A stretch of 64,000 bases of DNA from Liopterus haemorrhoidalis (Eukaryota; Arthropoda; Insecta; Coleoptera; Dytiscidae): positions 57,518,907 through 57,582,906 of the forward strand of contig OZ020616.1 of assembly GCA_963971575.1 (NCBI GenBank), given 5' to 3'. The notes beneath the pieces are model-generated. The model was given only the letters and a program-made list of their open reading frames with translations, did not search any database and was not told the origin of the DNA. Positions 21,782 through 33,965 of this stretch are shown piece by piece (within the stretch, counting starts at the first letter, position 1; every line of letters begins with the position of its first letter). A program made the position numbers and the translations under genes.

Positions 21782-22104
21782 TACAACATAGGTTATGATT
21801 GTTACTAAATTTATATCAGTGAGTGTTTTATTCAAATCACTTTACTTCTAAGTCATGAGCTCTTTTTTTATGGTTGGAAGAAGGCTTTTGCGAAACAAAA
21901 CTATCATAAGCCTCACTTAATCGGTAAAAGTTACTAAAATTGAAAATTTAGTTCAGCCTAAACATTTGGAATAGCCTTTACTAACATAAAACAAGAAATA
22001 ACCCAAGCAAGGTCCATTGTAACAACCTAAAAGAACGAAATTTTCATTTAATTCCACTTAAAGCAAAGAAATGACCTATACACCACTTTGGTTCCCCCCT
22101 CCCC

Positions 22105-22960
22105 TCATATCTTAATTAATAATAATAATAATAATGTTTATTGGCAAAAATTACACGTACAGAGCATGTTTTTAGTCAGTCAGGTACAATATATAAATAA
22201 TTACTGAAATTGCAAGCAATGTAAAATATTATAAAATAAGAATAAAATAGAAAAAAAATACATAATATACTTGGAGTCAACAGTTCCAGTTCACACTATT
22301 TATATTAAAATTAAAAAATTCTTCCAATAAAATGGATTAGATTCCAAGAAATCCTTGACTTTAGCCTGTAATTTATTTAATATGAGAGATTTAACATTAT
22401 CGGGCAATACATTTAAAAATTGCAAAGAAGTTACAATTTCTAGTTTTCAGCAATCTTGTAAAACCTAAATAGAAATTTTATTACGAGTGTCATACGTACT
22501 TGTTCCACAGTTTTATAATGCTCCTTATTTTTGTGTCCGAAAATTAAACACTGGAAAATATAAAGAGATAGCAAAGTCATAATTTTTAAATCTCCGCATT
22601 CGCTCTGTAAGTTGTTGCAAAAATGATTCCAACAACTCTTTGTAAGGCACATTTTTTTGCGGAACACTATGTCCCCAAGCAAGCAGGGCGTAAGTGATGT
22701 GAGATTGAAATAGAGCATAGTAGGACATTTTTAAAACATTGAGAGATATACACAAAGGTTTCGAATTAAATATATGGTTCTACATAGTTGCCAGATTTTG
22801 AATATGATGGTTCCAGGTCAATGTGGGGTCTATCTGAACGCCTAGAAAATTCACTGACCCTGGATTAGTAAACTCAGATGCTTTAAAGTAATTAATAATT
22901 TATTTGTTTTATCAGTATTCAAGTTTGTTTGATGAAAACCAGATATGCGAATCATGAATT
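22105..22960 (-). pseudogene. Antisense non-LTR retrotransposon (Jockey-like) reverse-transcriptase 3' relic
   Basis: Read on the minus strand, about 22880-22770 gives FLGVQIDPTLTWNHHIQNL. Then 22755-22640 gives LKMSYYALFQSHITYALLAW, matching the FLGI-D--L-W--HI and S-----YG---WG blocks that follow the RT catalytic region. Frameshifts split the frame after residue 30 or so. The plus-strand (AAT)n run at 22121-22134 followed by GTTTATTGGC is the element's 3' tail seen from the other side. The catalytic part is missing, so the copy is 5'-truncated and dead. Confidence 0.7.
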
Positions 22961-24280
22961 AACTCATCATTTTTTTTTAAATATCGTTTTGAGAATTTAT
23001 GTTATACCCACAATTAAGAACTGACAATAACTGAAGCCTAGCGGAATATTTTGGAACTTAACGGAATAGGATTTTGTTGGATGTGGCTCATTTAATTGCA
23101 TTGTTTGTATATGTTAAAGTGAAGAAAACTTTAATAAAATGTCTTTAAAATCGCAACAGAAAATTAACTACAATGTGAATTGTGTATCAAATGGTAAATG
23201 TCAAAAATATCCTATTCCAATCGCCATTTTGTAAGCGACAACAGCGCCTCTATAGGTAATATTTATTCTCAATACTGAGTAGAAAGATATATTATGATGA
23301 AAAATAAATTAACCTCATGACTTTCTCCAAATGATTTTTTTAAATATTTTCTCACTGTATCCTCATCGATTTTGAAATTTGTATATTAGTCTATCTGTGT
23401 ATCTTCTAAAGTGTGTGTGTGTGTGTCAGTCGGTCGGTCGCAACATTGTCAATTGAGAAAAATTGCTTAGTTTTAATCTAAACGGCTTGTCTATTGAAAT
23501 TAATTTTTTCATAGACAATATACATATTAGTAATAAACTATCAACCATGAGATTCTATATTATAAGCGAATAAGATTCTACTTAATAATAAGAATAAGGA
23601 AAGGTAATTTTATCGAAAAAATATAAGAAAAGGAAGATTTTGGTTTGGAGGATATATTAATTACAAAAAGAAAAATCCAAATAAAATTTGTTCCAAAATT
23701 GTTCGAAGTATGCTTTGACAAAAATTGGGCCAACTATAGCCCGCGAGCCACAAAATCCTTGCTATTAAGTCTGTTTTATCTTCGCACAGTACTTGACTGA
23801 AACACAGTCAGGTCAAAACTGATTAGCTGAGTCTTAATAACCAAAATTTCATTCATTAAAAATATATTCTTTAAATGAGAACAAAAGGTACACAAAAAAT
23901 TAGCGCCGTTTTGCCTCATTTTGCCATTATTTCTATTGTTTTGATTACCTTTTTATTTGGATTTTCTTTTTTGACTAAATAAAAATCTCCAAACCAAAGA
24001 TGGAGTAATTTTTGCTGCTCTAATTTAAAATTTTGTGAGAAAACAGTGCTTTTTAGAGAGCTTGTGAATATTTAAAAAAAAGAGTATATTTTTATAAAGA
24101 GCTGCAGGGTTTACAATAAAAAATATCGGATTATTAGAAATTATTTCTTTAGTGAAATAGATTATAGTCCGCTCTGAACAACAAGGAATTGGTATTTTTT
24201 TATAAAACCATGTTGTGCCCATTGCGAAATTAATTTAGGACCAAAATTAGACATTTTTGGATAAGTGCATAAGAAACACT
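22961..24280. other. AT-rich sequence with a small GT microsatellite
   Basis: Contains (GT)n at 23411-23426 followed by CAGTCGGTCGGTCG. No gene is supported; the 65-codon minus frame at 24025 has no features. Confidence 0.4.
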
Positions 24281-24289
24281 AAAATTTAT

Positions 24290-25330
24290 AGTTAAAAACT
24301 AAGTTACAAAAAATTTTCAGCACCTAGATTCATTTACGCACCCATGTTCTTGAAATGTTTAAGTTCTTTCAGCACCTAGTTTCTTTTAAGACAAAAAATT
24401 ACAGTAAAAAACTAGGTTCCCAAGTTTTTCAGCACCTAGATTTATTTAAGCACCCAGGTTCTTGAAATGTTTAGGTTCTTTCAGCACGTAGTTTCTTTTA
24501 AGACAAAATTTTACAGTAAAAATCTAGGTACCCAAGTTTTTTCAGCACCTAGATTCATTTAAGCACCCAGGTTCTTGAAATGTTTAGGTTCTTTCAGCAC
24601 CTAGTTTCTTTTAAGACTAAATTTTACAGTAATAATCTATGTAGCCAAGTTTTTTCAGCACCTAGATTCATTTAAGCACCCAGGTTCTTGAAATGTTTAG
24701 GTTCTTTCAGCACCTAGTTTCTTTTAAGACAAAATTTTAATAAAAATTATAGTAAAAAACTAGGTTCCCAAGTTTTTCAGCACCTATATTAATTTAAGCA
24801 CCCAGGTTCTTGAAATGTTTAGGTTCTTTCAGCACCTAGTTTATTTTAAGACAAAATTTAATAAAAATTACAGTAAAAAACTAGGTTCTCAAATTTTTGT
24901 AGCACCTAGGTTCATTTAAGCACCCAGATTCATTTAAGCACCCAGGTTCATTTCAACACCCAGGTTCATTTAAGCACCCAGGTTCATTTAAGCACCCAAG
25001 TACTTAAATTTATTAAATTCTTTTAACACCTAATTTTTTTAAGACAAAAATTTACAGTTAAAAACTGGTTTCCCCGTTTTTTAAGCAGCTAAGATATTTA
25101 GCACCTAATTTCTTTTAGGCACTTAGGTTCATTTTGGCACCTAAGTACTTTCAACAGCTAGTTTCTTATAAGACAAAAATTATAAATTAGATTCCCAAGT
25201 TTTTTAAGTTTCTTCTTCTTTTTATTTTAGGCACTCAGGTTCATATAAGCACCTAGGTACCTTAAGAACCAAACTGGGAAATTTTCAGCAACTATTTTGT
25301 AAAAAACTTAAGTTATTTCAACTCCTAGTA
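24290..25330. repeat. Tandem array of CACCTAG/CACCCAGG units
   Basis: Units of about 118 bp share TTTTTCAGCACCTAGATTC, TTAAGCACCCAGGTTCTTG, AAATGTTTAGGTTCTTTC and TTTCTTTTAAGACAAAATTT. Five units are clear to about 24900. A short sub-array of AAGCACCCAGGTTCATTT (period about 18) follows at 24910-25000, then increasingly degenerate units. Confidence 0.85.
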
Positions 25331-26345
25331 TGTTAACAACTTAAATTTTATAACTCCTCCTTTTTGGATTTATTCAGAACTTAGTTTTTAAACACCTAGG
25401 CTCCGTAATATTTTTTATATCATACTCCAATGGAGTATTTGGTGCCATAAGGTGTTCCTAATCATGGTTTAGTGTCAGAATTGTAAGGTTCTAACTAGTG
25501 CACCTAAAAATGCCTAATTCTGGTACTGACTGATACCAATGTGATATCAAAAAAATTTAATTTATATTTGGAATAAGATTTTCGAAAAAAAATAGCTAGT
25601 ATACTAGTGGTCCAGAGTTTCATAAGACGGCATTTGATGATAAATTTGGTGATATAAATGTTTTTGATAATAAATGTATATTATACGAAAAAAAAAAATT
25701 GGAAAAAATGAAAAAAATTTGTATGTTTTTTACTTAAAATTAAAATAAGGTTACGGTTAAGATCAGTGTGTTTAATCTCATGGTTGGTACTATACTTATT
25801 TTTTGCTTTTGCTATCCGAAAAGGGGCATTGAAGCTTTTAGGGGCAAGGGGCACCCATTTTTGACAAAAAAATAAGTAATGTTTTAAATAATTTAACAAG
25901 AATTCTTCATATCCATGAGTCCATAGTGTCGTACGGACCCAAATTGGGCTCCGCGCCTATTAGGCTCCTAGGTTCCATTAGGCTCCAATTTTTTTGGAAC
26001 TTGCTCATATAAATAGAGCAATAAGTTAAGTGATACATTACTTTTTTTTGTGTTTTTAGGCCCCCCTTTTTGTGATTTTTCTCAATGCTCCTTTTCAAAT
26101 TCCCCCCTCCCCTTTCAAAGTACAAATTTTCGTAATAGTATATTACTTATTAATTAAATAAAGTAACATTGTTTTTTTGGTGTAGGAAATAATCGAGCTC
26201 CTAAGGTGCTTGCATCTTATTTAGGCGCTCGATTGTAGAGCCTAGCGTAGCAATAGCCATCTATAATAGGCTATTGGGAACTCCCTCGCTGTTTAATCAA
26301 TTATTATTAAAATGGTGTAAGTCATATTTTTTTCGTGAAATGTAA
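25331..26345. other. AT-rich sequence with GGCTCC/GGTTCC words
   Basis: Around 25950-25995, TTAGGCTCCTAGGTTCCATT resembles a decayed continuation of short repeats. The minus-strand 72-codon frames at 25681 and 25907 have no domain and are not called. Confidence 0.35.
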
Positions 26346-27390
26346 TATAAAGTCCATTTACGATAAGAATGAGATGATAATGCCAACATCTAATTTAACC
26401 AACATGAAAGCATTACTCAATTGTCTACTACATGTTGGTACCACTTTACTACGTTGCCACTGTTAAATAGCATTGTTCAGTCGTATTTCTGTTTGACATG
26501 TGAAGGATCAAGGTTAAAGTCTAGGATGATTAAGTAAATGAAGCGATATTCAGATGTAAAATGTGTGGAAAGGCGTGCTGAGTGAGAAAGATATATATCG
26601 CGGTACTGCGTACCCCCGTTATGCGTAATGCGCATGTGCTACACCCCTTACAGTTAGATAAAAATCATCCCTTAAGCTGCATTCACAGTTACCAAATTAT
26701 ATTTACATTTTACAATTATAATCAAGAGTTATATTTTTACTTAGGAGAGTATTCATACATACCAAATCATTATTCTAACTACAGTGACTGTATAAAGACA
26801 GTGTGGCCATATGAACTGTAGCCGCCATGTTTATTCCAGATTTGTATTGGGTTATATAGAATAAATGTTAATATATCCTAATATATTATAATATTTCTTA
26901 AATTTTTAATAGTTTTACGTGTTTATGTTTATGTATATGTGAATATCAATTTATTGTTAAGAAAAAACATGTATATGATTCAACATTTATTAAGATAAAT
27001 ATTAAAATTGCCTACCGATGAAGGTATTTTTTTGAAATGTTTGCAACATAAAAGAAAACATGTGAAAAAAATTCTTAAAAAAGGACATGAAAGGAAATAT
27101 AAGAGATATGTTTTTATTATTTTATAAATTTATTTGAGGACCTATAAAAACTAAAACATTTTTTTTTTTATAAAAACGGGAATTTCAAACATTTTAATTT
27201 GAATATTTTAAATTTAAGAAAACAAGTTCAAACCGGACATTACAATTAGAATAAAAAGATAGGGAAAAAATGATGATAAGGTTCTATAAAAATTAGAGAA
27301 CCCAACATTTCTCTAATTTTTTGGAAAACGCATGTTTATATAAAAAAAAGGATATTTGCATATTAAAAAAAATTAAGCAGAACATGTTAT

Positions 27391-27902
27391 ATACCCTGAG
27401 TTCAAAAAGAAATTACATAAGAGTTGGCTATGGAAAAATAAAATAATGTATACCAGTGTTTCTCAGCAGGTGGTCCGCAGAAAAATTTTAGTGGTCCGCG
27501 AAAGTTTTCGTATGTTTTTTTGCAGTTTTTTTGTTTTTTTTTAGACACATTTTTTATGTAAATAATTTATATTTTGTTTATTTTCTGTAAACTTTCTGTG
27601 ATTTTCTACAAATAAAATTTATTTAGTAGCACATTAAGTATATTTGTTTTCTTGCAAAAAATTAACCAACAATTATTATTAGTGGTCCGCGTTAGAAAAT
27701 TATATATTTTACTGGTCCGCGGTGCGTTTTTGGTTGAGAAACACTGATGTATACTACAAGCATTATGTAACAATAAATAACTTATGACAACAAGAGTGAT
27801 TTAATTAATTCAGACAGTAAATTAATTCTAAAGCTTTCTGTTGGCATTACTTTTATTTTCCATAGCCAACCCTTATGCAATTTCTTTTTGAACTCATGGT
27901 AT
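27391..27902. mobile_element. Inverted-terminus element (CCCTGAGTTCAAAAAGAAAT) nested in the 1.64-kb element
   Basis: The left block, GAGTTCAAAAAGAAATTACA then TAAGAGTTGGCTATGG, is mirrored at 27855-27900. TA-rich flanks are present on both sides. Without its own insertion the element would be about 210 bp. Confidence 0.7.
27454..27746. mobile_element. 293-bp hAT-type miniature element with 8-bp target duplication
   Basis: CAGTGTTTCTCA at the left and TGAGAAACACTG at the right are flanked by ATGTATAC at 27446-27453 and 27747-27754. TGGTCCGC words repeat near both ends. It is the innermost layer of the nest. Confidence 0.9.
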
Positions 27903-29003
27903 AAATGATATATTAATAAAGAAAACTGATGTATATATTATCAATTATGCATTTATTCAACTAAAATTATGGTCAGGTGAAAAATAAAATGAAATCAGCA
28001 TGGAATAACATTAAAATTAATGAAAGTAAATACTTCTTATAATTGTGAAGCCATCCATTGATTTACTGGCATAATGTTTTTTATGTTCATTTAGTCTTTT
28101 TTCCCAGCAATTTTAAACCTAAACATAACAAATCGTTTCATTATTTTTAATTTTAATTTGTGACAATTTAAAATATGTGAACAGTTTACATTATCTACAT
28201 TACTCATTACTCATCACAAACACAACAATATTCACTATTAAACGTCTAAATATACGTATATTATTTGAAAATATCACTTAAATCTGTTGAAACACAAGCT
28301 AAACACATGTAAACCATATATAATGTGTAACAAAGTTGGAAGAAATATGGCGGATTTCAGCTCGACCAATAGAAAATGAGACCATCGTATGGCCACACTG
28401 TCTTTATACAGTCACTGTAATTCTAACTAGTACGTGATGCCATCTGTTGTTACAAACAAAAATTACTATAAAATTAATCAAAAATCTAGGTTTTTTAAAC
28501 ATTTTTCATTTTTAAATTTGCTAAAATAGTCACAGTGCTTCATCTAAGATTTATTTCGCCAGTTATATGCTTCCTAATTGTCTTATTTTTGATGTTATAT
28601 CTGTTTTGACATTTCAAATTTACTTATAGGTTAGTTTCTGTCTCTTTCTCGCTATTGTAAGTTTAAATTAAAATTATAGTTATAATTAGGGATGTGTGAA
28701 TGCAGCTTGATGGTTTGAAGACGAGAATATTTCTAAATAAAAAAAATATATGTAAAAATAAACACATTTACTTTAGATCCGTTTGACACGTTAAAATATG
28801 TCACGAAAAATATGCGCAGATAAACTAACACCCGGTGTTATACACATTTCTCAAATATGTTATAAAATTTGCTGTGAAATTACGCGATTTTAGAATCATA
28901 TCTAGGAAACTCCATAATTATTTTCATTTAAAAATACGCTCGCTACAAATTCTAATTTAGCACATGCGCATTACGTAGTTATAGTGTACACAGTACTGAC
29001 ATA

Positions 29004-29718
29004 CGAGGGTTTCCAAAGTTCTGGGAATTTAGCTATAATTTTTATTATTTTGTTAATTTTCGTCAATATTACAATGTAGTTTTTCAACATAATCTCCATT
29101 TAACTGAATACATTTATCCCAACGATAAACTATTTTTTTTAAGCCGTCCTCAAAGAACTTTCCTTTGAGTTTCTGTTCTGGTCCCAACAGCCTTGGCACC
29201 CAGCGCGGCGAAACCTTGCTAACGCCCAAACAATCATGCAAGATGTCATGAACTTGTCGTGTACCTATCCCTAGGCACACACTAATTTGACGAATAGTCA
29301 TTCGTCTGTCCTCTTTCAGTAGGTCTTCAACGGCAGGTTTTACCGACGTGCTTGGGCACCCACTGCGTGGTTCGTCTTCTAATGATGTTCTACCGGTTTT
29401 AAAACGATCCACCGATAAACAGTACTTTTGTATTCTGCAGACTCACCAAATACTCCTTGCAGACGCTGAATAATTTCTGATGTTTTCACAACTTTCCACA
29501 AAAATAATTGCTCTTTGAAATTTTGCTGCGTCTTCCATGGTTACAAAAACAGTGCTATGAAAACGCGTCTATATCAGTCTACCTAAATCAGATTGAACAA
29601 TATTGCACTAGATAGTTGCATAAACATGTCAAGACTTGTCTGGCACCAATAACATTGCCTATAAGTTCTGCGTAATTTAATTATAGCACAATTTCCAGAA
29701 TTTAGGAAACATCCCTCG
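29004..29718 (-). mobile_element. Internally deleted mariner element, copy 1
   Basis: The termini CGAGGGTTTCCAAAGTTCTG and, on the opposite strand, CGAGGGATGTTTCCTAAATT are flanked by TA on both sides (29002-29003 and 29719-29720). The transposase relic runs on the minus strand. The element is closely related to 57100-57815 and about the same length. Confidence 0.9.
29053..29538 (-). pseudogene. mariner transposase with the catalytic domain deleted
   Basis: The start ATG is at 29538-29536 on the minus strand (MEDAAK). The first 40 codons contain a frameshift. After it the frame gives FKTGRTSLEDEPRSGCPST, VEDLLKEDRRMTIRQISVCL, RQVHDILHDCLGVSKVSPRW and GPEQKL, the N-terminal helix-turn-helix region of a mariner transposase. 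It then jumps to FFEDGLKKIVYRWDKCIQLN, the normal C-terminus. The central DDE catalytic domain is absent, leaving about 160 codons in place of the usual 340 or so. It cannot catalyse transposition but keeps both termini, so it could be mobilised in trans. Confidence 0.88.
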
Positions 29719-29915
29719 TATATTGCCTTCTCTCTGGATATTCCTTTCCACACAATCGTCAATGCTGTTAGCATGCGAATAGCGCATCTTTTACTTAATC
29801 ATCCTAGGTTAAAGTAGTTGTATATAACCTTACTTTTTGGACAATTAACAAATAGGCAACACATCTAGTTTTTCAAGTCATCTCATTCTTATTGTGAATG
29901 CACTTTACAAATAAG

Positions 29916-30970
29916 TATAGTACTTTTCACTTAAAAATGACTTTAACCAAATCATATACCATTTTTACCCCCTCTTATTATTATTATATTATTATTATTA
30001 TTATTAACAATTAAATTTATTGAATTTGAATGTTTTTGAGAGGTATAAAGTTTTGAGAGAGTAGAGTTTATGTATGTTTATAGCGTACTGTAGTAGCTTT
30101 TTGTGACTTTGTCACATTTTGGGCGCGGAGTGTTCAAATTGTACTTGTAAGGGTTGACGAAAGTTTTCGTTTTCTACATTGTCGCCTCTTGGTGGATTAG
30201 GTAAGAGCCGACACTACTTTAGTAGACAACGAACAACTTAATTTAGTCCCCCTAGGATGCGTATTTAACAAATTCAAAGCCGATGAAAGAAAATTTTGAA
30301 CAAAAAAAATAGCTAATATTACTCTTTATTATTGTTTTAAGTACAATTCGGCCATTTAACACGTTTCAAAAGGATCAATTTTTTATTTACATGTGAAAAA
30401 TCATCGGCTTTTAGTGTGTTATAAAGTAAAATCTGTGCCTATTACAATTTTTTTAACATTTTTGCGTTTCAATATTTTAAATGCATGAAAAATATATATA
30501 TTACAAAAATATTGAAATACATAATTGTTAAAAATATTTCAAAATTCATCATGCTTTTTCACCGTCCGGAATTTAGAATTTTTAAAGGCACATTTTTTCA
30601 AAACGCGTCCATCTTTGGAACTTTGATACTCCGTCATATAATTATTATCATATATAAAAATATTATACTTGTCTATTGGAAAATAATAAGCAATATACAC
30701 ATATATAACAAAATATTATTCAATTCAGGTTCACTAAAATGCAACTCGTACTACGCGGATTACATGTTAACGGAAGACTTTATAAATATTAATAAAAACT
30801 AATAGTTATTAACTACACAGGTAGTTTTTCGAAATATGAGATATTTTAAATGACCCTGCGTGCATTTTTTGGGAGAGTACACATAAAAATCTTATGCTGA
30901 AGCTAAGAGCTCTACGCTTCGCATGCTTTGTGCGTTATATTTGCTACATCCGCTACACCGACTTGGATAC
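29916..30970. other. AT-rich sequence with an ATT microsatellite
   Basis: (TTA)n lies at 29976-30004. The 105-codon plus frame at 30485-30802 is Ile/Lys/Asn-rich with no recognisable domain; I regard it as a chance AT-rich frame. Confidence 0.4.
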
Positions 30971-30971
30971 G

Positions 30972-31275
30972 TACGAGACGTAAAGAAAAAGAACTATTTT
31001 TTTTCCATCGTTGTCTTTTCACCATTTTGGACGGATTAGTGATGGTTATTTTTAATGACAGGTAGCCAAAGCTGAGAAAACTCGACGCTGATTTGATTAA
31101 AATCTCCAGAGACCAAGTAGTACGATGACTACGAGACGTAGAGAAAAAGAACTAAATTTCTTTTTCCATCGTTGTCTTTTTCTACGGATTAGTGACGGTT
31201 ATTTTTAATGACAGGTAGCCAAAGCTGAGAAAACTACGCTGATTTGGCTGAACATCTCCAGAGACCAATACAGAT
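30972..31275 (+). repeat. Direct duplication of about 160 bp
   Basis: ACGAGACGTARAGAAAAAGA ... TTCCATCGTTGTCTTTT ... AATGACAGGTAGCCAAAGCT ... CTCCAGAGACCAA occurs at about 30972-31118 and 31130-31270, with small indels. Confidence 0.85.
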
Positions 31276-31393
31276 TTATTTATTTTATGAGATATTATGT
31301 CTCTTTGAAACTAATACTTAATATATATTGTAGTATTCTAGCTTAGTACTATCAGCAATGGCAAACGTCCAAAATAATGGTGTCCGCTAGAGC

Positions 31394-31440
31394 AGTGATT
31401 CCCAACCGCCGTTCCGCGAGATTTTTTGCCTGTCCATTTT
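31394..31440. mobile_element. Solo hAT-type terminus
   Basis: CAGTGATTCCCAACCGCCG followed by GAGATTTTTTGCC is a hAT left end of the same family as 18257-18680. No partner end was found. Confidence 0.4.
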
Positions 31441-31538
31441 TTTCCATGAACTTATTTCAGCTGTTCATGATCAAAGAATGCCTATTAACCCCAATTTACG
31501 TAGCTCCGACATTCGAAGATCCAAACTTACGTAAATTA

Positions 31539-32524
31539 TCAGATCAATTCTGTAAAAAGATACTATAATAGTTACCGTGTAGTAACGTTACTACAAGACA
31601 ACTTTTATAGTGACTTTAATAGTAACATTTTTCGTATTCTGTAATATCCAACTGTAATGAAGTCGCTATGAAAGTTATATCTTAGTGACAGTTTCTGAGA
31701 AAAGAATGAAGTTAGTTACAGAACGTTACGCATGCGCACTGGTGATATACAGATGACAGTTGAGGTTAAAAATGTCAAAATATTGTATTGCTTACATTAT
31801 TTTGTTGTTATATAATATGTATTATGGTATATACATTTATAAAATATAAAATACAGACAAAATAAGTGAAGAAATTAAAAAAAAAAAAAACGAATGCAAA
31901 GACAAATTCTCGACAATAGAAGCGCCACTTTTCCAGGATACATAGGCGGGTGGGATTTGGGGGTTAGAACCTCCCATGAAGCTGGATTTTTTATTACTTC
32001 GATGCATTTTCCTTGTTTTGTCATTACTTCCATACGTCTCATTTTATAACCCTCCACCTCATGAAACTATTTTTGCGTCACTGAATAGAACTTTCGTTAA
32101 TTTTTTTAAACACGAACTTTTTTTTTAATAATTTAAAAAAAGACATTAAAAATGAGGAATTGGAAAAGACTTTTTGATCTTTAATATATTTTATCTCCTG
32201 CAATATAAACATTTATCTACACTCATACATACATGTATATATATTTAATTTATATAATTTTCTTTAGTAATCTTCTTCATTTTCTATTATATCTAAAAAT
32301 TACACTTCGCCATTTTTATCTTCATAAGAACTAAGTTATTACTTATAAACACCAGCATTTGGTAGTTACTATGATAGGAACTTTTATAGTAACATGTTAC
32401 TAAATATTGTAGTATTGTCTTACGGAATACGAAATATCCCATAGTTACTATGATAGTAACTGACCTTGCTCATAGTGACAAATTTGACTATGATCATAGT
32501 AACTGAGTTACACAATTGATCTGA
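31539..32524. mobile_element. Inverted-terminus element (TCAGATCAATTCTGTAA), about 1 kb
   Basis: TCAGATCAATTCTGTAA at the left is mirrored by TTACACAATTGATCTGA at the right. Sub-terminal GTAACTATnATAGTAAC words recur for about 180 bp inside each end. The target duplication is unresolved. Non-coding; the 60-codon minus frame at 31875 is not a gene. Confidence 0.6.
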
Positions 32525-33600
32525 ATAACAGTATTACATAAAAACTATAGAGTTATAGAAGGATCTTATTAAGTCGGGACTATTGTCTATTAAAACTATA
32601 AACTGGTAACTACAGCCAAACGGATGCTAAAGCCAACCTGTCACTACGGCCAAGCGGTCACTACTGCCTAACGGTAGCACCGACCAAACGGTTATTACGG
32701 CCAATTGGTTGTTTCAATTTCATTTGCTTCAATATGAACAATATCAGTCGTACGATTTTTTGTGGGTGTGCGTATGGTTTAGGAAAACATACAACCAATT
32801 TTAGTGGCTTTGTGGCCAAACAGTCGCTGCGGCCAACTGTTCCATATAAAAATGTGTACTTCAATGCATGCAGGGTCAACATCATATTTCATTTTTAGCT
32901 TAGAAGTCGGACGGCGAACAATCAGAGCCTTGTAGAAATAAGTCTGTTGACGTAATTCGTTTAGTATGATTTGTATTTATACAGTTTCGTACAAATCACA
33001 CGCAAGGCATTTGATATTGTATAGATTATATATAAAAATAATTGCAGAAGCAAATTTAAAAAAAAAAATGCATGATTATTTTATTAAATATGGTCTTTAA
33101 CATCAGTAGAAACAGAGTTTTCTGTACCCTATGCGCCACTTTGACATTGGGAACCTATCCTATATATATTTTTTTAAATTTCTTCTGCTTTTATTTATAA
33201 ATTTCCTATGTTGTTTGTTAAAGAACTGTATGTAAGAATCTATGAGATTTTTAATGTTGGTTTTTCAAATGCCTTGCCCCAAAATACAAAAGTTATTACA
33301 TGAAAAATTTTGAGAATAAAATGTATTTAATACTACTAGAGTACCTATTATGCTGGAAGGCAGCAAGGAAACGATAGAACAGTCTATTTGGATATAATAA
33401 ATTTATCTATTTGTAACAATTAGGATTATCAACAAATTATGTGTTCGAAAAACACAACTGCGGACACAAAAATAATTAAAATGAGACTTAAAAAACCCAA
33501 AAATAAAATTTTGAAAAAGGAACCCAATTGGGTGCCATGGCACCTAATCAGGTATCCAATTTTACACTCATCAGGCACTCATCAATCACTCAAAACAACT
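32525..33600. other. AT-rich sequence with short GGCCAAACGGTCACTACGG-like repeats
   Basis: Five or six degenerate copies of a roughly 18-bp word lie at 32615-32720, with more near 32812-32840. Similar words recur at about 35396-35410. Otherwise nothing is recognised. Confidence 0.45.
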
Positions 33601-33965
33601 TAAAAAACACCTAATATATTTGGGTGCCAAATTTCAGAACCAAAGCACCCAAATAAAGATCAGTTTATTTAGTATATTTATTATAAAAAGCACCTAATAT
33701 ATTTGGGTGCCAAATTTCAGAACCTAAGCACCCAAATAAAGATCAATTTATTGAGTATATTTATTATAAAACAGCTTAAAAAGCACCTAATATATTTGGG
33801 TGCCAAATTTGAGAACCTAAGCACCCAAATAAAGATCAGTTTATTGAGTATATTTATTATAAAACAGCTTAAAAAGCACCTAATATGTTTGGGTGCCAAA
33901 TTTGAGAACCTAAGCACCCAAATAAAGATCAATTTATTGAGTATATTATTGAAATAAATTGGGAG
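33600..33965. repeat. 93-bp tandem repeat, about four copies
   Basis: Unit: AAAAAGCACCTAATATATTT, GGGTGCCAAATTTGAGAACC, TAAGCACCCAAATAAAGATC, TTTATTGAGTATATTTATTA. Because 93 is a multiple of three, both strands appear open across it (GAKFENLSTQIKI repeats on plus). It shares the CACCTAA/CACCCAAA vocabulary of the 24.3-kb array. A decayed extension continues to about 34480. Confidence 0.88.

Larger units (their letters stand above)
26780..28419. mobile_element. 1.64-kb inverted-terminus element with 8-10 bp target duplication
   Basis: TACAGTGACTGTATAAAGAC at the left, continuing AGTGTGGCCAT, is mirrored at the right by GGCCACACTGTCTTTATACA then GTCACTGTA. ATTCTAAC flanks both sides (26772-26779 and 28420-28427); the identity runs to ten bases if TA is counted. 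The class is not certain: the 8-bp duplication fits hAT or P-like, but the terminus is not a standard hAT end. It contains two further nested elements. Confidence 0.75.
26346..29915. mobile_element. Long inverted-repeat element, host of nested insertions
   Basis: Left blocks recur inverted on the right. AAGTCCATTTACGATAAGAA (26350 region) matches 29880-29910. CTAGGATGATTAAGTAAA (26522 region) matches 29790-29812. GTAATGCGCATGTGCTA (26624 region) matches about 28957-28973. AAGCTGCATTCACA (about 26673) matches about 28700. The right arm is interrupted by the mariner at 29004-29718 and the centre by the element at 26780-28419. Part of a second copy lies at about 40320-41262. No coding sequence. 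The end points are approximate. Confidence 0.65.
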
